From: Acidobacteriota bacterium
GTDB lineage: Bacteria; Acidobacteriota; Thermoanaerobaculia; Gp7-AA8; JAHWKK01
Length of the DNA stretch: 64,000 nucleotides
Assembly (NCBI GenBank): GCA_019347945.1
Contig: JAHWKK010000020.1
Coordinates: forward strand, 1 to 64,000
Direction: 5' to 3'
The notes below the pieces were generated by a model. The model did no database searches and was not told the DNA's origin. It worked only from the letters and a program-made list of their open reading frames with translations. This document shows, piece after piece, positions 33,966-43,397 of the stretch (the first letter of the stretch is position 1; every line of letters starts with the position of its first letter). The translations under genes were made by a program, and so were the position numbers.

Positions 33966-36713
33966 ATGGGCATCACCTTCGCGAGGGGAACCGAGCTTTC
34001 CCGCTATCGCATCGTCGAGCGGATCGGTGCGGGCGGGATGGGTGAGGTCTACTCCGCAGAGGACCCGACGCTCGGCCGCAAGGTGGCGCTGAAGATCCTG
34101 CCATCGGAGCTCGTCGAGAATGAGCAACGGGTCGCCCGGTTCGTGCGAGAGGCGAAGACAGCCTCGGGGCTCGATCATCCGCACATCGTCACGATCCATG
34201 AGATCGGCGAGGCCCAGGTGTCACCCGACGGTGCCGCGACGCCGTCGACGATTCACTACATCGCGATGGAGCTGGTTCACGGCTCGACGCTCGCGCGAAA
34301 GATTCACGAGGAACGCACGGAGCTGCGCGAGCGAGTACGCTGGCTCGCGCAGGCGGCTGACGCCGTGGCGAAGGCACACGACGCAGGCATCATTCACCGC
34401 GACCTGAAACCGGAGAACATCATGGTGACGGCGGACGGCTACGCGAAGGTGCTCGACTTCGGCCTGGCGAAGCTCACCGAGACGGGAGAGGTCAGTGCAG
34501 ACAAGACCACCGCCGCAATGGATCGAGACACAGCCGAGGGTGTGGTCCTCGGGACGCTCGCCTACATGTCGCCCGAACAGGCGCGTGGCCAGCGGGTCGA
34601 TGCCCGATCGGACATCTTCTCGTTCGGCTCGATCCTCTACGAGGCGGTGACGGGTCAGCGTCCATTCGAAGGGGATGAGAAGATCGAGCTGGCACACGCG
34701 ATCGTTTCGCAGAAGCCAAAGCCGATCCGCGAGCTGAACCTCGCTTGTCCCGACGAGCTACGAAAGCTGATCGGACGCTGTCTCCGCAAGTCCCCTGACC
34801 GCCGCTACCAGTCGATGAAGGACATCGCGATCGAGCTCGCCGAGATGGCCGAGGACTGGGAAACACTGTCGGTGGGCGGGTCGACTTCATCTGGAGCGAC
34901 CGTGCCATTCTCCGGCATCAGACACGCCGGCTGGAAGACATGGCTGGCGGTGGCCGGAGTCGTTATCGGGCTTTTGGCGGCGGGTGGGATCCTCACCGAG
35001 CTGTGGCGATCGCAGTCTACCGTCGCACCGGCGACTTCGAGTCCCCGCTTCCAGCTCGAGCCACCGTCAGGAGTGTTGATCGAAGAAAGCGGTGCGCAGA
35101 CGACGTTCAGTCTGTCTCCGGACGGTCGCCTCATCGCGTTCATGACCCGGGGAGGAGAAAGACAGATTTACCTTCGCTCGATCGACGAGATCGAAGCTCG
35201 TCCATTCGTCGACGGATCCGATCCGTTCTTCTCGCCCGACAGCCAATGGCTCGGATACCGGTCGGGTGGTCGGATTTGGAAAATCCCTGTGACGGGAGGC
35301 ATGCCGATCCCGATCTGTGACGCGCCAAGGGTACGCGGTGCGAGCTGGGGAGAGGACGGCACGATCCTCTTCTCGGCCGGGAAAGGTCTGCTCCGCGTCG
35401 ACGAGAATGGAAGCGAGCCCGAGATCGTCACGGACCCGGAAACCGATTCGACTGGAATCCGGCACTACTGGCCGCAATACCTTCCCGGTGGCAAAGCGGC
35501 GCTGATGACGATTCATAAGGGCGTCACGGAGCGTAACCGGGAGCTCGCCGTGGTGACACTCGACACCGGTGAAATCCGCACCCTCGTGACAGGCGGTACG
35601 TCCCTGCGTTTTACTCCGAACGGTTATCTGCTGTTCAACCGGTACGGAACTCTCCATGCGGCGCCATTCGACCTGGAAGATCTCGAGATCACCGGTGAGA
35701 TCAGGCCGGTTCTCGAAGACATCTACTACTATCCTGGAAGCGGCTTCACCGCGGCGGAGCTGAGCAGGGACGGCGCGCTCAGCTACATCCCCGGGGCACC
35801 CGGCCTGCGAGATGCTGAGCTCGTCTGGATCGACCGGGCTGGAGTGGTGGAGCCCGCTGACGAATCGAGCCGACCTTTCGGGGCACTCACCTTCTCCCCG
35901 GATGGACGGTACCTTGCCGCAAACATCCGCGAGGATCTCTCCGAGTCACGAGTTCACATTCAGGATCTCCGCACCGGAGGCTGGCGCTCGCTTCCGGGCC
36001 GTGTGGCTTCGAGCCGACTTGTTTGGTCTTCGGAAGGTAAATGGATTTATACGAGTGCAATCAGGAACGGACGCCCTCAGGTGGCTAGGATTGCAGCGGA
36101 CAGGACAACTCCACCCGAGCCTGTAACACCCGGCGACTTACCCCACTGGGAGTATGTAAATTCAGTTGCACCTGACGGACGGCTCTTGTACCAGAAGCAG
36201 GTCGCGGCTGCCCAATGGGATCTCTATCTGATTGAACCGGATGGTAAAGGACGGCCGGAACCATTTCTCGCCACCCCGGCGCTGGAGGCAATGGGAAACT
36301 TCTCTCCCGAGGGACGGTGGGTGGCATACGAATCCTTCGAAACCGGATCTCGCGAGATCCACGTCCGCCCGTATCCGGAGGGGGCACCGAGGATCACGAT
36401 CACCACCGAGGGAGGATCCGTGCCGTTTTGGAATCCGAACGGCGAAGAGCTCTTCTACCGCTGCGGCAAGACGGCTTATTGTGTCGTGCCTGTTGAGACT
36501 GAACCGACCTTCTCGGCCGGAGAGCCTCGTATTCTCTTCGAGGCGGACTTTCTCCCTCGTCACTGGCAAACCAGTATCGACGTCGCCCCCGACGGCGAGC
36601 GATTCCTGGTCATCAGGCCCGCCCCCGAGGAGGTCCCGGAACGGAAGATCGTCTACATCCCGAACTGGGTCCACGAGCTCGACCGGATCTACAAGGAGGG
36701 CGGCATCCGGTGA
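33966..36713 (+). CDS. Membrane Ser/Thr protein kinase with PD40 propeller
   Basis: 915 residues. Complete kinase domain (about 12-290): GAGGMGEVYSAED, VALKILP, IIHRDLKPENIMV, VLDFGLAKL, YMSPEQARGQRVDARSDIFSFG. A transmembrane helix (about 320-342, LAVAGVVIGLLAAGGIL) leads to a propeller with FSLSPDGRLIAFM, FFSPDSQWLGYRS, FSPDGRYLAANI, FSPEGRWVAYESF and FWNPNGEELFYR. Start ATG 33966 has AACGGGGAACACC directly upstream, a sequence also conserved before the kinase remnant at 31719. It is the intact copy of a duplicated segment. Confidence 0.94.
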   Translation: MGITFARGTELSRYRIVERIGAGGMGEVYSAEDPTLGRKVALKILPSELVENEQRVARFVREAKTASGLDHPHIVTIHEIGEAQVSPDGAATPSTIHYIAMELVHGSTLARKIHEERTELRERVRWLAQAADAVAKAHDAGIIHRDLKPENIMVTADGYAKVLDFGLAKLTETGEVSADKTTAAMDRDTAEGVVLGTLAYMSPEQARGQRVDARSDIFSFGSILYEAVTGQRPFEGDEKIELAHAIVSQKPKPIRELNLACPDELRKLIGRCLRKSPDRRYQSMKDIAIELAEMAEDWETLSVGGSTSSGATVPFSGIRHAGWKTWLAVAGVVIGLLAAGGILTELWRSQSTVAPATSSPRFQLEPPSGVLIEESGAQTTFSLSPDGRLIAFMTRGGERQIYLRSIDEIEARPFVDGSDPFFSPDSQWLGYRSGGRIWKIPVTGGMPIPICDAPRVRGASWGEDGTILFSAGKGLLRVDENGSEPEIVTDPETDSTGIRHYWPQYLPGGKAALMTIHKGVTERNRELAVVTLDTGEIRTLVTGGTSLRFTPNGYLLFNRYGTLHAAPFDLEDLEITGEIRPVLEDIYYYPGSGFTAAELSRDGALSYIPGAPGLRDAELVWIDRAGVVEPADESSRPFGALTFSPDGRYLAANIREDLSESRVHIQDLRTGGWRSLPGRVASSRLVWSSEGKWIYTSAIRNGRPQVARIAADRTTPPEPVTPGDLPHWEYVNSVAPDGRLLYQKQVAAAQWDLYLIEPDGKGRPEPFLATPALEAMGNFSPEGRWVAYESFETGSREIHVRPYPEGAPRITITTEGGSVPFWNPNGEELFYRCGKTAYCVVPVETEPTFSAGEPRILFEADFLPRHWQTSIDVAPDGERFLVIRPAPEEVPERKIVYIPNWVHELDRIYKEGGIR

Positions 36714-36843
36714 AGTTGTCGAGGGGCGCCTGACTGTTCCGAATCCTTCACGTGAAGCACAGGCCTGCGGGCCGTCTCCACGAGCTCGGGCCGGTCGACG
36801 TTGCGCTGGGGTGATGGATGCTCGGTCGAGCATGGCTCTGTTC

Positions 36844-36890
36844 AGAGCATAGAGGGTCACATTCGTTATTGGGTTCAGTCGCGCGAAAGA
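36844..36890. repeat. Partial copy of the GGGTCACACCTTCG element
   Basis: AGCATAGAGGGTCACATTCGTTATTGGGTTCAGTCGCGCGAA aligns with the left half of the element at 57171-57212, with a missing base pair in the terminal repeat. It ends where the methyltransferase remnant begins. Confidence 0.7.
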
Positions 36891-36924
36891 GGGGCTCCTC
36901 CGAAGGACGCTCATCGTCGCTGTA
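36885..36924 (+). pseudogene. Methyltransferase 3'-end remnant
   Basis: The codons read ERGLLRRTLIVAV, matching EEGLLRRTLIIAVKK at the end of the methyltransferase at 32124-32936. In both places the sequence is followed within 5-30 bases by the minus-strand end of a PrsW-like gene. Confidence 0.75.
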
Positions 36925-36948
36925 ACGCAACGAGGTCAGGTCGAACGC

Positions 36949-37947
36949 TCAGCCGGATTCGAGGAGTCTGAGCTGCCAGATGTCCTGGTCGTTGCGATGG
37001 AGAATCGGCGCGATCGCGAGCCGCCCGGTCGGTCCGATGCTCTTTTCGAGATAACGGAGCTCTTCGAGCTTCGCATCGATGATGGCGTCCCTCCGAATCT
37101 CGAAGCCGTTCTCGCGCATCATCAGGATTCCCTTGGCCCGCAGGGAGAGCTCGGCGTAGAGGCGGAGATAACAGAGCATGTCCGCGAGAATCTCTCCCGG
37201 AAATCGTTCGCGAAGAGACTGAAGATAGGAGCCGACGCGCGATTCGCTGAAATACCCGGAGTGGAGCAGCTCGAGGAGCTCGCTGTCGATATCGAATCCT
37301 TTACCGAGCCAGGCCTGGAGGAACCGCTCGCTCTGGGCAAATACGACGATCACGATGGAGGGTAGCGCGATCATCACGAGAGCCGTCGACATCAGCGGTG
37401 AGATGAGAAAGTGGTTGAATCCGGAGTGGATCGCTACCGCGACGAGTAGCCCCGGTATCGTATCTGCGAGCTTCTCCCGGCCTCGTCTCTCTGCCAGCAG
37501 TTGTGCGAGCATGGCGAATGTCGCGGTCGTCCCGCCGTGCATCACCGCCGTACCGAATCCTCGCACGACCCACAGCGCAGTCGCAGATTCGGGCAGAGCC
37601 GTGAGGTAGTAGAGATTTTCCAGCAGCGCGAACCCGGTCCCGATCGCAAAGCCGTAGATCGCGGCGTCGACCAGGAAGCCGATCCTCTTCATGCGGAGAA
37701 GCAACACGATCGGAACCGCCTTGAAGATCTCTTCGACCAGAGGGGCGGCGAACCGTGTCACCAGCCTCTCTTCGATCCCGAAAAGCGGCAAGATCGTCAC
37801 GTTGACGCCGTAGCTGACGATGGCGGCGGCGCATCCCGCGAGGATCGTGCCGATGATGTTGCGAAACCGGACGAGCTTGTAACTGTCGAGATAGACGAGG
37901 CTGGCCAGAAAGAGACAGACGGGGAGAAGTCCGAGGGCTGTCCTCAT
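36949..37947 (-). CDS. PrsW-type intramembrane metalloprotease
   Basis: 332 residues with about 7-8 hydrophobic helices in the first 210 residues and a cytosolic C-terminal tail. Catalytic elements of the PrsW/CPBP-like glutamic-type family are present: LVEEIFK (E72, E73, K76), FALLEN (E110), AVMHGG (H137) and IHSGFNH (H174, H179). In Bacillus, PrsW makes the site-1 cut in the anti-sigma factor RsiW. Here it is the last gene of a minus-strand run that includes an ECF sigma factor and a transmembrane anti-sigma factor, so a comparable role is a reasonable inference. 31 bases separate it from the peptidase-barrel gene. Confidence 0.85.
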   Translation of the reverse strand: MRTALGLLPVCLFLASLVYLDSYKLVRFRNIIGTILAGCAAAIVSYGVNVTILPLFGIEERLVTRFAAPLVEEIFKAVPIVLLLRMKRIGFLVDAAIYGFAIGTGFALLENLYYLTALPESATALWVVRGFGTAVMHGGTTATFAMLAQLLAERRGREKLADTIPGLLVAVAIHSGFNHFLISPLMSTALVMIALPSIVIVVFAQSERFLQAWLGKGFDIDSELLELLHSGYFSESRVGSYLQSLRERFPGEILADMLCYLRLYAELSLRAKGILMMRENGFEIRRDAIIDAKLEELRYLEKSIGPTGRLAIAPILHRNDQDIWQLRLLESG

Positions 37948-37978
37948 ACGGATATCCTCGCCGGTCTCACGATGACCG

Positions 37979-40918
37979 TCAGCGGAGAAGCTTCAGTGAC
38001 GCCATGAACTCGTCGGACGTATCGTCTCCTCTCTCCGCGACCGCATAACCGAACGAGAATGTCGCGTCGAGGTTTGAGAACATGACCAGAGAAACATCGA
38101 CCTGCGCGCCGATGTTGCCGAGCGTGTCGCGCAGTTCGCTCTCGTCGAAGTTCGTGACGAGCCCGGAGGTGAAGAGCGCCGCCCGCGCCCAGCGGGCGTA
38201 GAGTCCCGGAACGCCGACGCGCTCGAACCGGACAGGGGGAAGTGTCAGCTCCAGCGTCACCTTCCCCCAAGTCGCCGCACCCGCCTCGTTGAGCTCGAGC
38301 CCCGGGAAGGCGTAGAAATTCCGGTAGCGCCGTACCGGACGATCATCGACCCAGTTGTTACCGAATCCGCCGAAGAAGAAGTTCGCGAATGCGTTGTCTC
38401 GATCGCCGAATGATGTTCCCGCCGAGGATCGAATCCAGAGTGACGTATGGTCGATCGGGAGGAGAAACCCGTAATCGAAAATGCCGTGGACCTTCGTAAA
38501 GAGCTCGTCGTTGACCCAGCTTGTTCCCCCCTGGAGTGCCCACTGGGTCCCCCGTTCGTAGTCGACGGCACCGATCGTTCTCTTCAGATTTCTGTAGTTG
38601 AGCTGAGCATCGAAGGTGGCAAACTCATCGAACGGCGCACTGACGTTCTGATACTCGGGGAGCGTGTCGATCCCTCCGTACCAGGAACCGGTCAGCGTGT
38701 AATCGAGAACGCGCGGCCGTTCGTAGATGAGGTAGTTGCCGTGAGCGAGTGAGGCGGAGTAGCCTTTCCGGCTCGTCTTTGTCGGCCCGAAGAGATCGTA
38801 GAAATCGGTGTCGTTGTAGCGGAGTCGTGCCTTCCACGGCGCGTGGTCCCAGCTCGCGGAGAAATGAAACATCTCCTCGTCGTCGAGGTCGTGCTCGGGT
38901 GAGACAGCGACCGTGGCATCGATCATGTGCAGGCCGAGGGGATCGGCGAAGTTGAACCTGAGGCCGACGGCCACCGAGTCCTTATATCCCTCGACGATGG
39001 GGTAGACCGAGGTGAGCCCGACTGACTCGAACGGTTTGTACTCTCCCGTGTAGGTCGTCACCTCGCGAAGATCGACGTCGGCGGGTGACCCTGCCATCCA
39101 CTCTTCGAGTTGTGGGTGACGGTTGATCACCTCCTGCCCGAGGTAGCGGATCGCGTTGACATCCTCGGTGACCTCGATCGGTATCGACACCGGCACGAAA
39201 CCCTCCGCGGTGTAACGGAACGCGATCAGCTCGTCATCGGAGATCGGCAGGGGACGAACCAGGCCGGTCTCGGCGTTGGAGAGCGCTTCGATCTCGCCAC
39301 TCTCGAAGTCGTAGCGGAAGATATTCGACACACCGGTGTAGTAAGAGGTGCCGTAGAGGTAGCGGTCGTCTGGAGAGAAGACGAAGTTTGCCGGTGTATT
39401 GTTCTCGAACTCGTAGAGAATGTCGTACGAGCTGTCGCCGGAGAGAAGACGCTCGATGTCGAGCCGGACCAGCTGCTGTCGTCCGCTGATGTCGATCATG
39501 GAGCAGGTGAGGGTCTTCCCGTCGTTCGAGATGGCGAGATCGAAGATGTCCCGCCCGTAATCGAGCGTCAGGATCGTGTTCCACCCGTCCCACGGTGGAG
39601 GGATCCGCACGAGGGTAGAGAGGCCGTTGTGATGCTGAACGGCCCATATCGACTGGTCCTTCGGATGGACGACCAGGTCGCCGATGCGCGCGTCTTTCAG
39701 CAGCTGGCTCGACTTGCCGGTCTCGATGTCGACGACCTCGAGGTCGCGCCACCCACCCGAGTTGTCGCTGGTGTAGAAGAGCTTGCCGCTCTGCGGATCC
39801 CAGGCGAGGGAGGTGACGTAGTAAAGGGCAGGGGAGTCGACTTCGGTGATGTTGCGCAACTCTCCTGTCTCGATGTCGAGAGCGACGATCCTCGCCGGCT
39901 CGGCGGGTCGGGTGATCGCTACATAGAGCTCGTTGCGCTCCGGATCGTAGTGAGAGCGTGAAACGGAGCCGAGTGTTTCCGGGTGGAGTGGCTCGCCACG
40001 GGTGACCGGATATTCGTGGATCCGCTCGAGATTATCGCGTTGCCATCCAGCTTCCCACGCGATCCATCGCGACCACTCATCGTCGAGAGATCTCCCGTAC
40101 ACCTTCTCGAACTGAGCGGCGAAGTATCGCTCGCTTCCTTCCGATCGATCGAACCACTCGAGGAGTTTCTCCGGGCCGTACTGAGCAGCGAGCCAGGTTA
40201 CGAAGCGTGTCCCGTAGAGATACGAGTTCTGGCCGACCTGAAAATCGATCGTCGTGCCTTCCGACTCGAGGCCGACGATGTCGTAAAAGTACGCATCCTC
40301 GAGGGCCATCGTCCTGAAGACCATCTCGTCGTAGCCGCCGAGCACTCGGCCGATTCCCCCCGCCATCCACGTCTCGAGAAAGACGGCGATGCCCTCGTGG
40401 TACCAGCGTGGGGAGTACCAACGGGGGCTCGTGAGGTAGCTGTAGAACATCGAGATCGGATTCTCTGCGATCGGCGTGACCTTTCCGCGGAAGAGACTGC
40501 GCCAGAACTCATCCTGAGGAGCCGCCTTGTCGGTGGCGACGACGTGGACGAGCTCGTGGTGCATCAGCCAGTTCATCCGCTCGTTTGCGGGCATCGTCTC
40601 ATAGACGTAATCGAAGGGCTCGATTCCGATACTGAGGTAATTCCAGGGTACGGTCGAGGTCCCGCCGTGGCCGAAGTCGCCGAAATCCTGCATCAGCAGC
40701 ACCACTTCCTCCGAGGGGGTGTAATCGAACAGCTCGCGGTGGAAGCGGAGGGAGTTCTCGAACGAGCGAGCGAGATGGTAGGTGAGATACTCGTGCTCGG
40801 GAGTGTAGTAGATGAGGTTCAGGAATTCGGTCTGCCGCGAATAGAGCTTCTGGTCGGCACCGGCCGGAAGGCAGACGACTGCCATCACGATCGCGGCGAT
40901 TGCCCGTTTGACTTCCAT
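37979..40918 (-). CDS. Exported HExxH peptidase fused to a beta-propeller and probable outer-membrane barrel
   Basis: 979 residues from ATG 40918, which has GAGGAGGT 6 bases upstream. A signal peptide (AIAAIVMAVVCLPAGA) leads to a gluzincin-like peptidase domain: HHELVH (zinc histidines H121 and H125, catalytic E122) and a third ligand in YHEGIAVF (E175). From about 330 to 640 come propeller blades (LAWDPQSGKLFYTSDNSGG, VVHPKDQSIWAV, FSPDDRYLYGTSYYTG). The last ~330 residues are aromatic-alternating beta strands ending in MASLKLLR, like a surface-antigen barrel. It would be anchored in the outer membrane with peptidase and propeller in the periplasm or outside. Confidence 0.8.
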   Translation of the reverse strand: MEVKRAIAAIVMAVVCLPAGADQKLYSRQTEFLNLIYYTPEHEYLTYHLARSFENSLRFHRELFDYTPSEEVVLLMQDFGDFGHGGTSTVPWNYLSIGIEPFDYVYETMPANERMNWLMHHELVHVVATDKAAPQDEFWRSLFRGKVTPIAENPISMFYSYLTSPRWYSPRWYHEGIAVFLETWMAGGIGRVLGGYDEMVFRTMALEDAYFYDIVGLESEGTTIDFQVGQNSYLYGTRFVTWLAAQYGPEKLLEWFDRSEGSERYFAAQFEKVYGRSLDDEWSRWIAWEAGWQRDNLERIHEYPVTRGEPLHPETLGSVSRSHYDPERNELYVAITRPAEPARIVALDIETGELRNITEVDSPALYYVTSLAWDPQSGKLFYTSDNSGGWRDLEVVDIETGKSSQLLKDARIGDLVVHPKDQSIWAVQHHNGLSTLVRIPPPWDGWNTILTLDYGRDIFDLAISNDGKTLTCSMIDISGRQQLVRLDIERLLSGDSSYDILYEFENNTPANFVFSPDDRYLYGTSYYTGVSNIFRYDFESGEIEALSNAETGLVRPLPISDDELIAFRYTAEGFVPVSIPIEVTEDVNAIRYLGQEVINRHPQLEEWMAGSPADVDLREVTTYTGEYKPFESVGLTSVYPIVEGYKDSVAVGLRFNFADPLGLHMIDATVAVSPEHDLDDEEMFHFSASWDHAPWKARLRYNDTDFYDLFGPTKTSRKGYSASLAHGNYLIYERPRVLDYTLTGSWYGGIDTLPEYQNVSAPFDEFATFDAQLNYRNLKRTIGAVDYERGTQWALQGGTSWVNDELFTKVHGIFDYGFLLPIDHTSLWIRSSAGTSFGDRDNAFANFFFGGFGNNWVDDRPVRRYRNFYAFPGLELNEAGAATWGKVTLELTLPPVRFERVGVPGLYARWARAALFTSGLVTNFDESELRDTLGNIGAQVDVSLVMFSNLDATFSFGYAVAERGDDTSDEFMASLKLLR

Positions 40919-41033
40919 CAAAACCTCCTCGGATCGCGATCCGGTATCGATTACATCGTAAACGAAAAATGAAAAACGCCGCGGACCGGGAGTGGGCCGC
41001 GGCGCTTTCACAGGCTTCAAGCAGCCTTCTCTG

Positions 41034-42536
41034 TTACTGTGCGAACCTCGACTGGAGAGTGTCTGCGCGGTTGCTCAGCTGCGAAATACGGGACTGCAGC
41101 TGATCGCGATTTTGAACCATCTGGCGATTCTGCAGAAGCTGTCTGTCGGCGAGCATCGTGCTCAGGTTCGACAGATACTGCGGGAAGGTCCGGTCCGCCA
41201 GCTGGCGATGCTCGAGCATTCTTGACTGCAGCTCCGAGCCTCTCGCTTCGAGCATTCTTGACTGCAGCTGGCTTCTCTGTGCGAGATGCCTGTCGATCGC
41301 TCCGAGCTGCGCCTCGATACTGGCGAGCATACGGCTCTCGAGCGCCGAGACACGGTTACTGAGCTGCGCCTCGAAACTGCCGAGCTGTGCTTCGAACGAC
41401 TGGAGGGCAGCGCGATTCTCGACCTGATTGGCCTGGTTGGCCAGCTGCCTGTTGGCGAGCGCGATCGAGTCACTGATGCTGGCGAGTTGTTTCGAAGCGA
41501 GCATCCGGTTCTGGAGGTGGAGGTCCATGTTCGCGAGCGCACGGCTCTCGAGCATGGAGGCACGCTCGGCCAGAGTGATCACGGAGCTTTCGAGCGCCGA
41601 GATCCGGTTCGCGAGAGCTGAACGGTCTGCCAGCTGCTCACGCGACTCGAGAGCCTGAATGAAGGAGCCGAGCTGAGCCGAGATGTTCTCCAGCATTGAC
41701 ATCTGGTCCGACATCGCTCCCAGGTAGTTCACCCGGTGCGCGAGGAAATTCTCCCGGTTCGCCATGAACGCGGGGAAGCGGGCAGCGAGCGCCTCGCGTG
41801 CTGCCAGCTGCCGCTCCATCGACTGAAGCTCGACCGTGGCGTTCTGGAGGAAACGACTCTCGAGCTGCTCTCGATTTGCGAGCTGCGCGCTGATGTTGGC
41901 GAGCTGCGCTTCGATCTGATCGATCCCGTGCGATGCGAGGAACCTGTTCGCGAGCTGAGAAGCAAAGCTCTCGAGCTGCACACCGAAGTCTGCCATCTCA
42001 CTCGAGCTGAGCTGCTGGCGGTTCTCGAGCGCGGCGATTCGGCTCGCGAGCTCGGCTCGGAAGCTCTCGAGCGCGGCGATGTCGACGTTGCCCTTCAGCG
42101 CATCGCGCTGCTGGAGGATCATATCCATCGAGGCCAACGAATGACGAATATTGGCGAGAGCGCGATTCTGAAGCGCTTGGACGTGACTCGCGAGCTGCGT
42201 TTCCGCGCTGGCGAGCGCGGGACGAATGTTTGCGAGATCCGTCCCTTCACGATGCTGCATGACCACATTGGCGAGATCCGCCTGGATGTTGTCGAGAGTG
42301 GCGGCATCGTCCAGATAGCCGGCGTAGACGACCTGCTCGGCTTCACGTTCGAGCTCGTCACCGAGGATGACGTCCTCGTCACCGATCTGCTGCTGACGGT
42401 GCTTCTCCACTGCTCCGATCGCCCCGGCTGCATCCTCAGAGGTGAACGGAGGTGAAGGCCTGAATACGGCGAGAGCGATGACAGCCAATACAGCTACCGC
42501 CGCAAGTCCAACCAAAAACAGCGATCTTCTTTTCAT
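41034..42536 (-). CDS. Membrane-anchored long coiled-coil protein with heptad repeats
   Basis: 500 residues. An N-terminal basic start (MKRRS) and one transmembrane helix (about 6-26, FLVGLAAVAVLAVIALAVF) are followed by an almost uninterrupted helical region from about residue 70 to 500. It is built from heptads rich in Leu, Ala, Gln, Arg and Ser, for example SFEAQLG SFEAQLS, then repeated LANR, LESR, LQSR and LASR endings. Only a few prolines occur after residue 110. It lies 57 bases after the anti-sigma gene in the same direction. No family recognised. It could be a periplasmic rod, tether or mechanical sensor. Low composition complexity is a caution. Confidence 0.8.
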   Translation of the reverse strand: MKRRSLFLVGLAAVAVLAVIALAVFRPSPPFTSEDAAGAIGAVEKHRQQQIGDEDVILGDELEREAEQVVYAGYLDDAATLDNIQADLANVVMQHREGTDLANIRPALASAETQLASHVQALQNRALANIRHSLASMDMILQQRDALKGNVDIAALESFRAELASRIAALENRQQLSSSEMADFGVQLESFASQLANRFLASHGIDQIEAQLANISAQLANREQLESRFLQNATVELQSMERQLAAREALAARFPAFMANRENFLAHRVNYLGAMSDQMSMLENISAQLGSFIQALESREQLADRSALANRISALESSVITLAERASMLESRALANMDLHLQNRMLASKQLASISDSIALANRQLANQANQVENRAALQSFEAQLGSFEAQLSNRVSALESRMLASIEAQLGAIDRHLAQRSQLQSRMLEARGSELQSRMLEHRQLADRTFPQYLSNLSTMLADRQLLQNRQMVQNRDQLQSRISQLSNRADTLQSRFAQ

Positions 42537-42593
42537 GAGTTCCTCCTCGGTTTAAATGTTCCCTGGTGCTGGCTTCTGTTCTTCAATTACAGT

Positions 42594-43397
42594 TCACTGG
42601 GTAGAAAGTTGGTTTTCGCGCCTCGGGTCGCCGAGTCGAATTTGTTCGGTGACCGATTCGCCGTTGCGCGAGACGATCTCGATGTCAATGCCAGGGCTCG
42701 GACGCTCGAGATCGACGAGAAAGAGAGTCACTTCGACCCTCCGGGCGGCGGCGATTCGCGCCAGCCCCGGTTCGAGAGAGAGAGAGTCGACAAAGGAATC
42801 GTCGCGGCTGAAGCCCGCGAGACCGAGCTCACTCGCGTCGTAATGGATCTCGATTCCGGCCTTCTGACGGAGTGTCAGATCGAGCGCGATAGCGACGATC
42901 TCGCCCGACCGCGTTGCTTCGACACTCCCTTCGAGAGCGCTGTTCTCGATCATTCTGTTGTCGATGAGCTCCCATTCCTGCGTCGCTAGATGCGCTTGCA
43001 TCGCACCCGTAGCATCGGTCGGGCTTATCGCAGGCGCGCTGGCATTGAAGAGCACGGGACCGAGAAGCAGGCCGACAATGAGACCCGCCGCGAGCGCCCA
43101 GGCGTAACGGAAAAAGCGACGGCGCTTCTCGGCGGCGAACGGAATCGGAGCCGGTCTCACCGCGGTGACACTGCCTGAATTCGACCTGATACGGGCCACG
43201 ACTTCCTCCCGGAAGCCGGCAGGGGGCTCTTCCAATTCGATCTCATCGAGCTTTCCGGAGATCTCCCGCATCTGAGCTCGCAGTTTCGCCGCCTCGGGGT
43301 CGCTTTGGACCCGACGACGCAGCTCGGTCTCTTCTTCAGGCGAGATCGCGCCGTCGATCTCCAGATTGACCAGCTCGAATAGTCGTTCATCCGTCAT
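42594..43397 (-). CDS. Transmembrane anti-sigma factor
   Basis: 267 residues. The N-terminal ~95 residues are cytoplasmic and helical (MTDERLFELVNLEIDGAISPEEETELRRR), as in anti-sigma domains, but lack the HxxxCxxC zinc signature. One transmembrane helix is at about 97-118 (YAWALAAGLIVGLLLGPVLF), and a ~145-residue extracytoplasmic part follows. It starts 4 bases inside the end of the ECF sigma gene, the standard arrangement for a cognate pair. Release of the sigma factor probably needs proteolysis, for which the PrsW-like gene downstream is a candidate. Confidence 0.82.
   Translation of the reverse strand: MTDERLFELVNLEIDGAISPEEETELRRRVQSDPEAAKLRAQMREISGKLDEIELEEPPAGFREEVVARIRSNSGSVTAVRPAPIPFAAEKRRRFFRYAWALAAGLIVGLLLGPVLFNASAPAISPTDATGAMQAHLATQEWELIDNRMIENSALEGSVEATRSGEIVAIALDLTLRQKAGIEIHYDASELGLAGFSRDDSFVDSLSLEPGLARIAAARRVEVTLFLVDLERPSPGIDIEIVSRNGESVTEQIRLGDPRRENQLSTQ

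Noticed and set aside
41286-42455. Plus-strand frames opposite the coiled-coil gene
   Set aside because: They arise from the repetitive codon pattern of the coiled-coil gene; the minus-strand frame has the signal/anchor and operon position.
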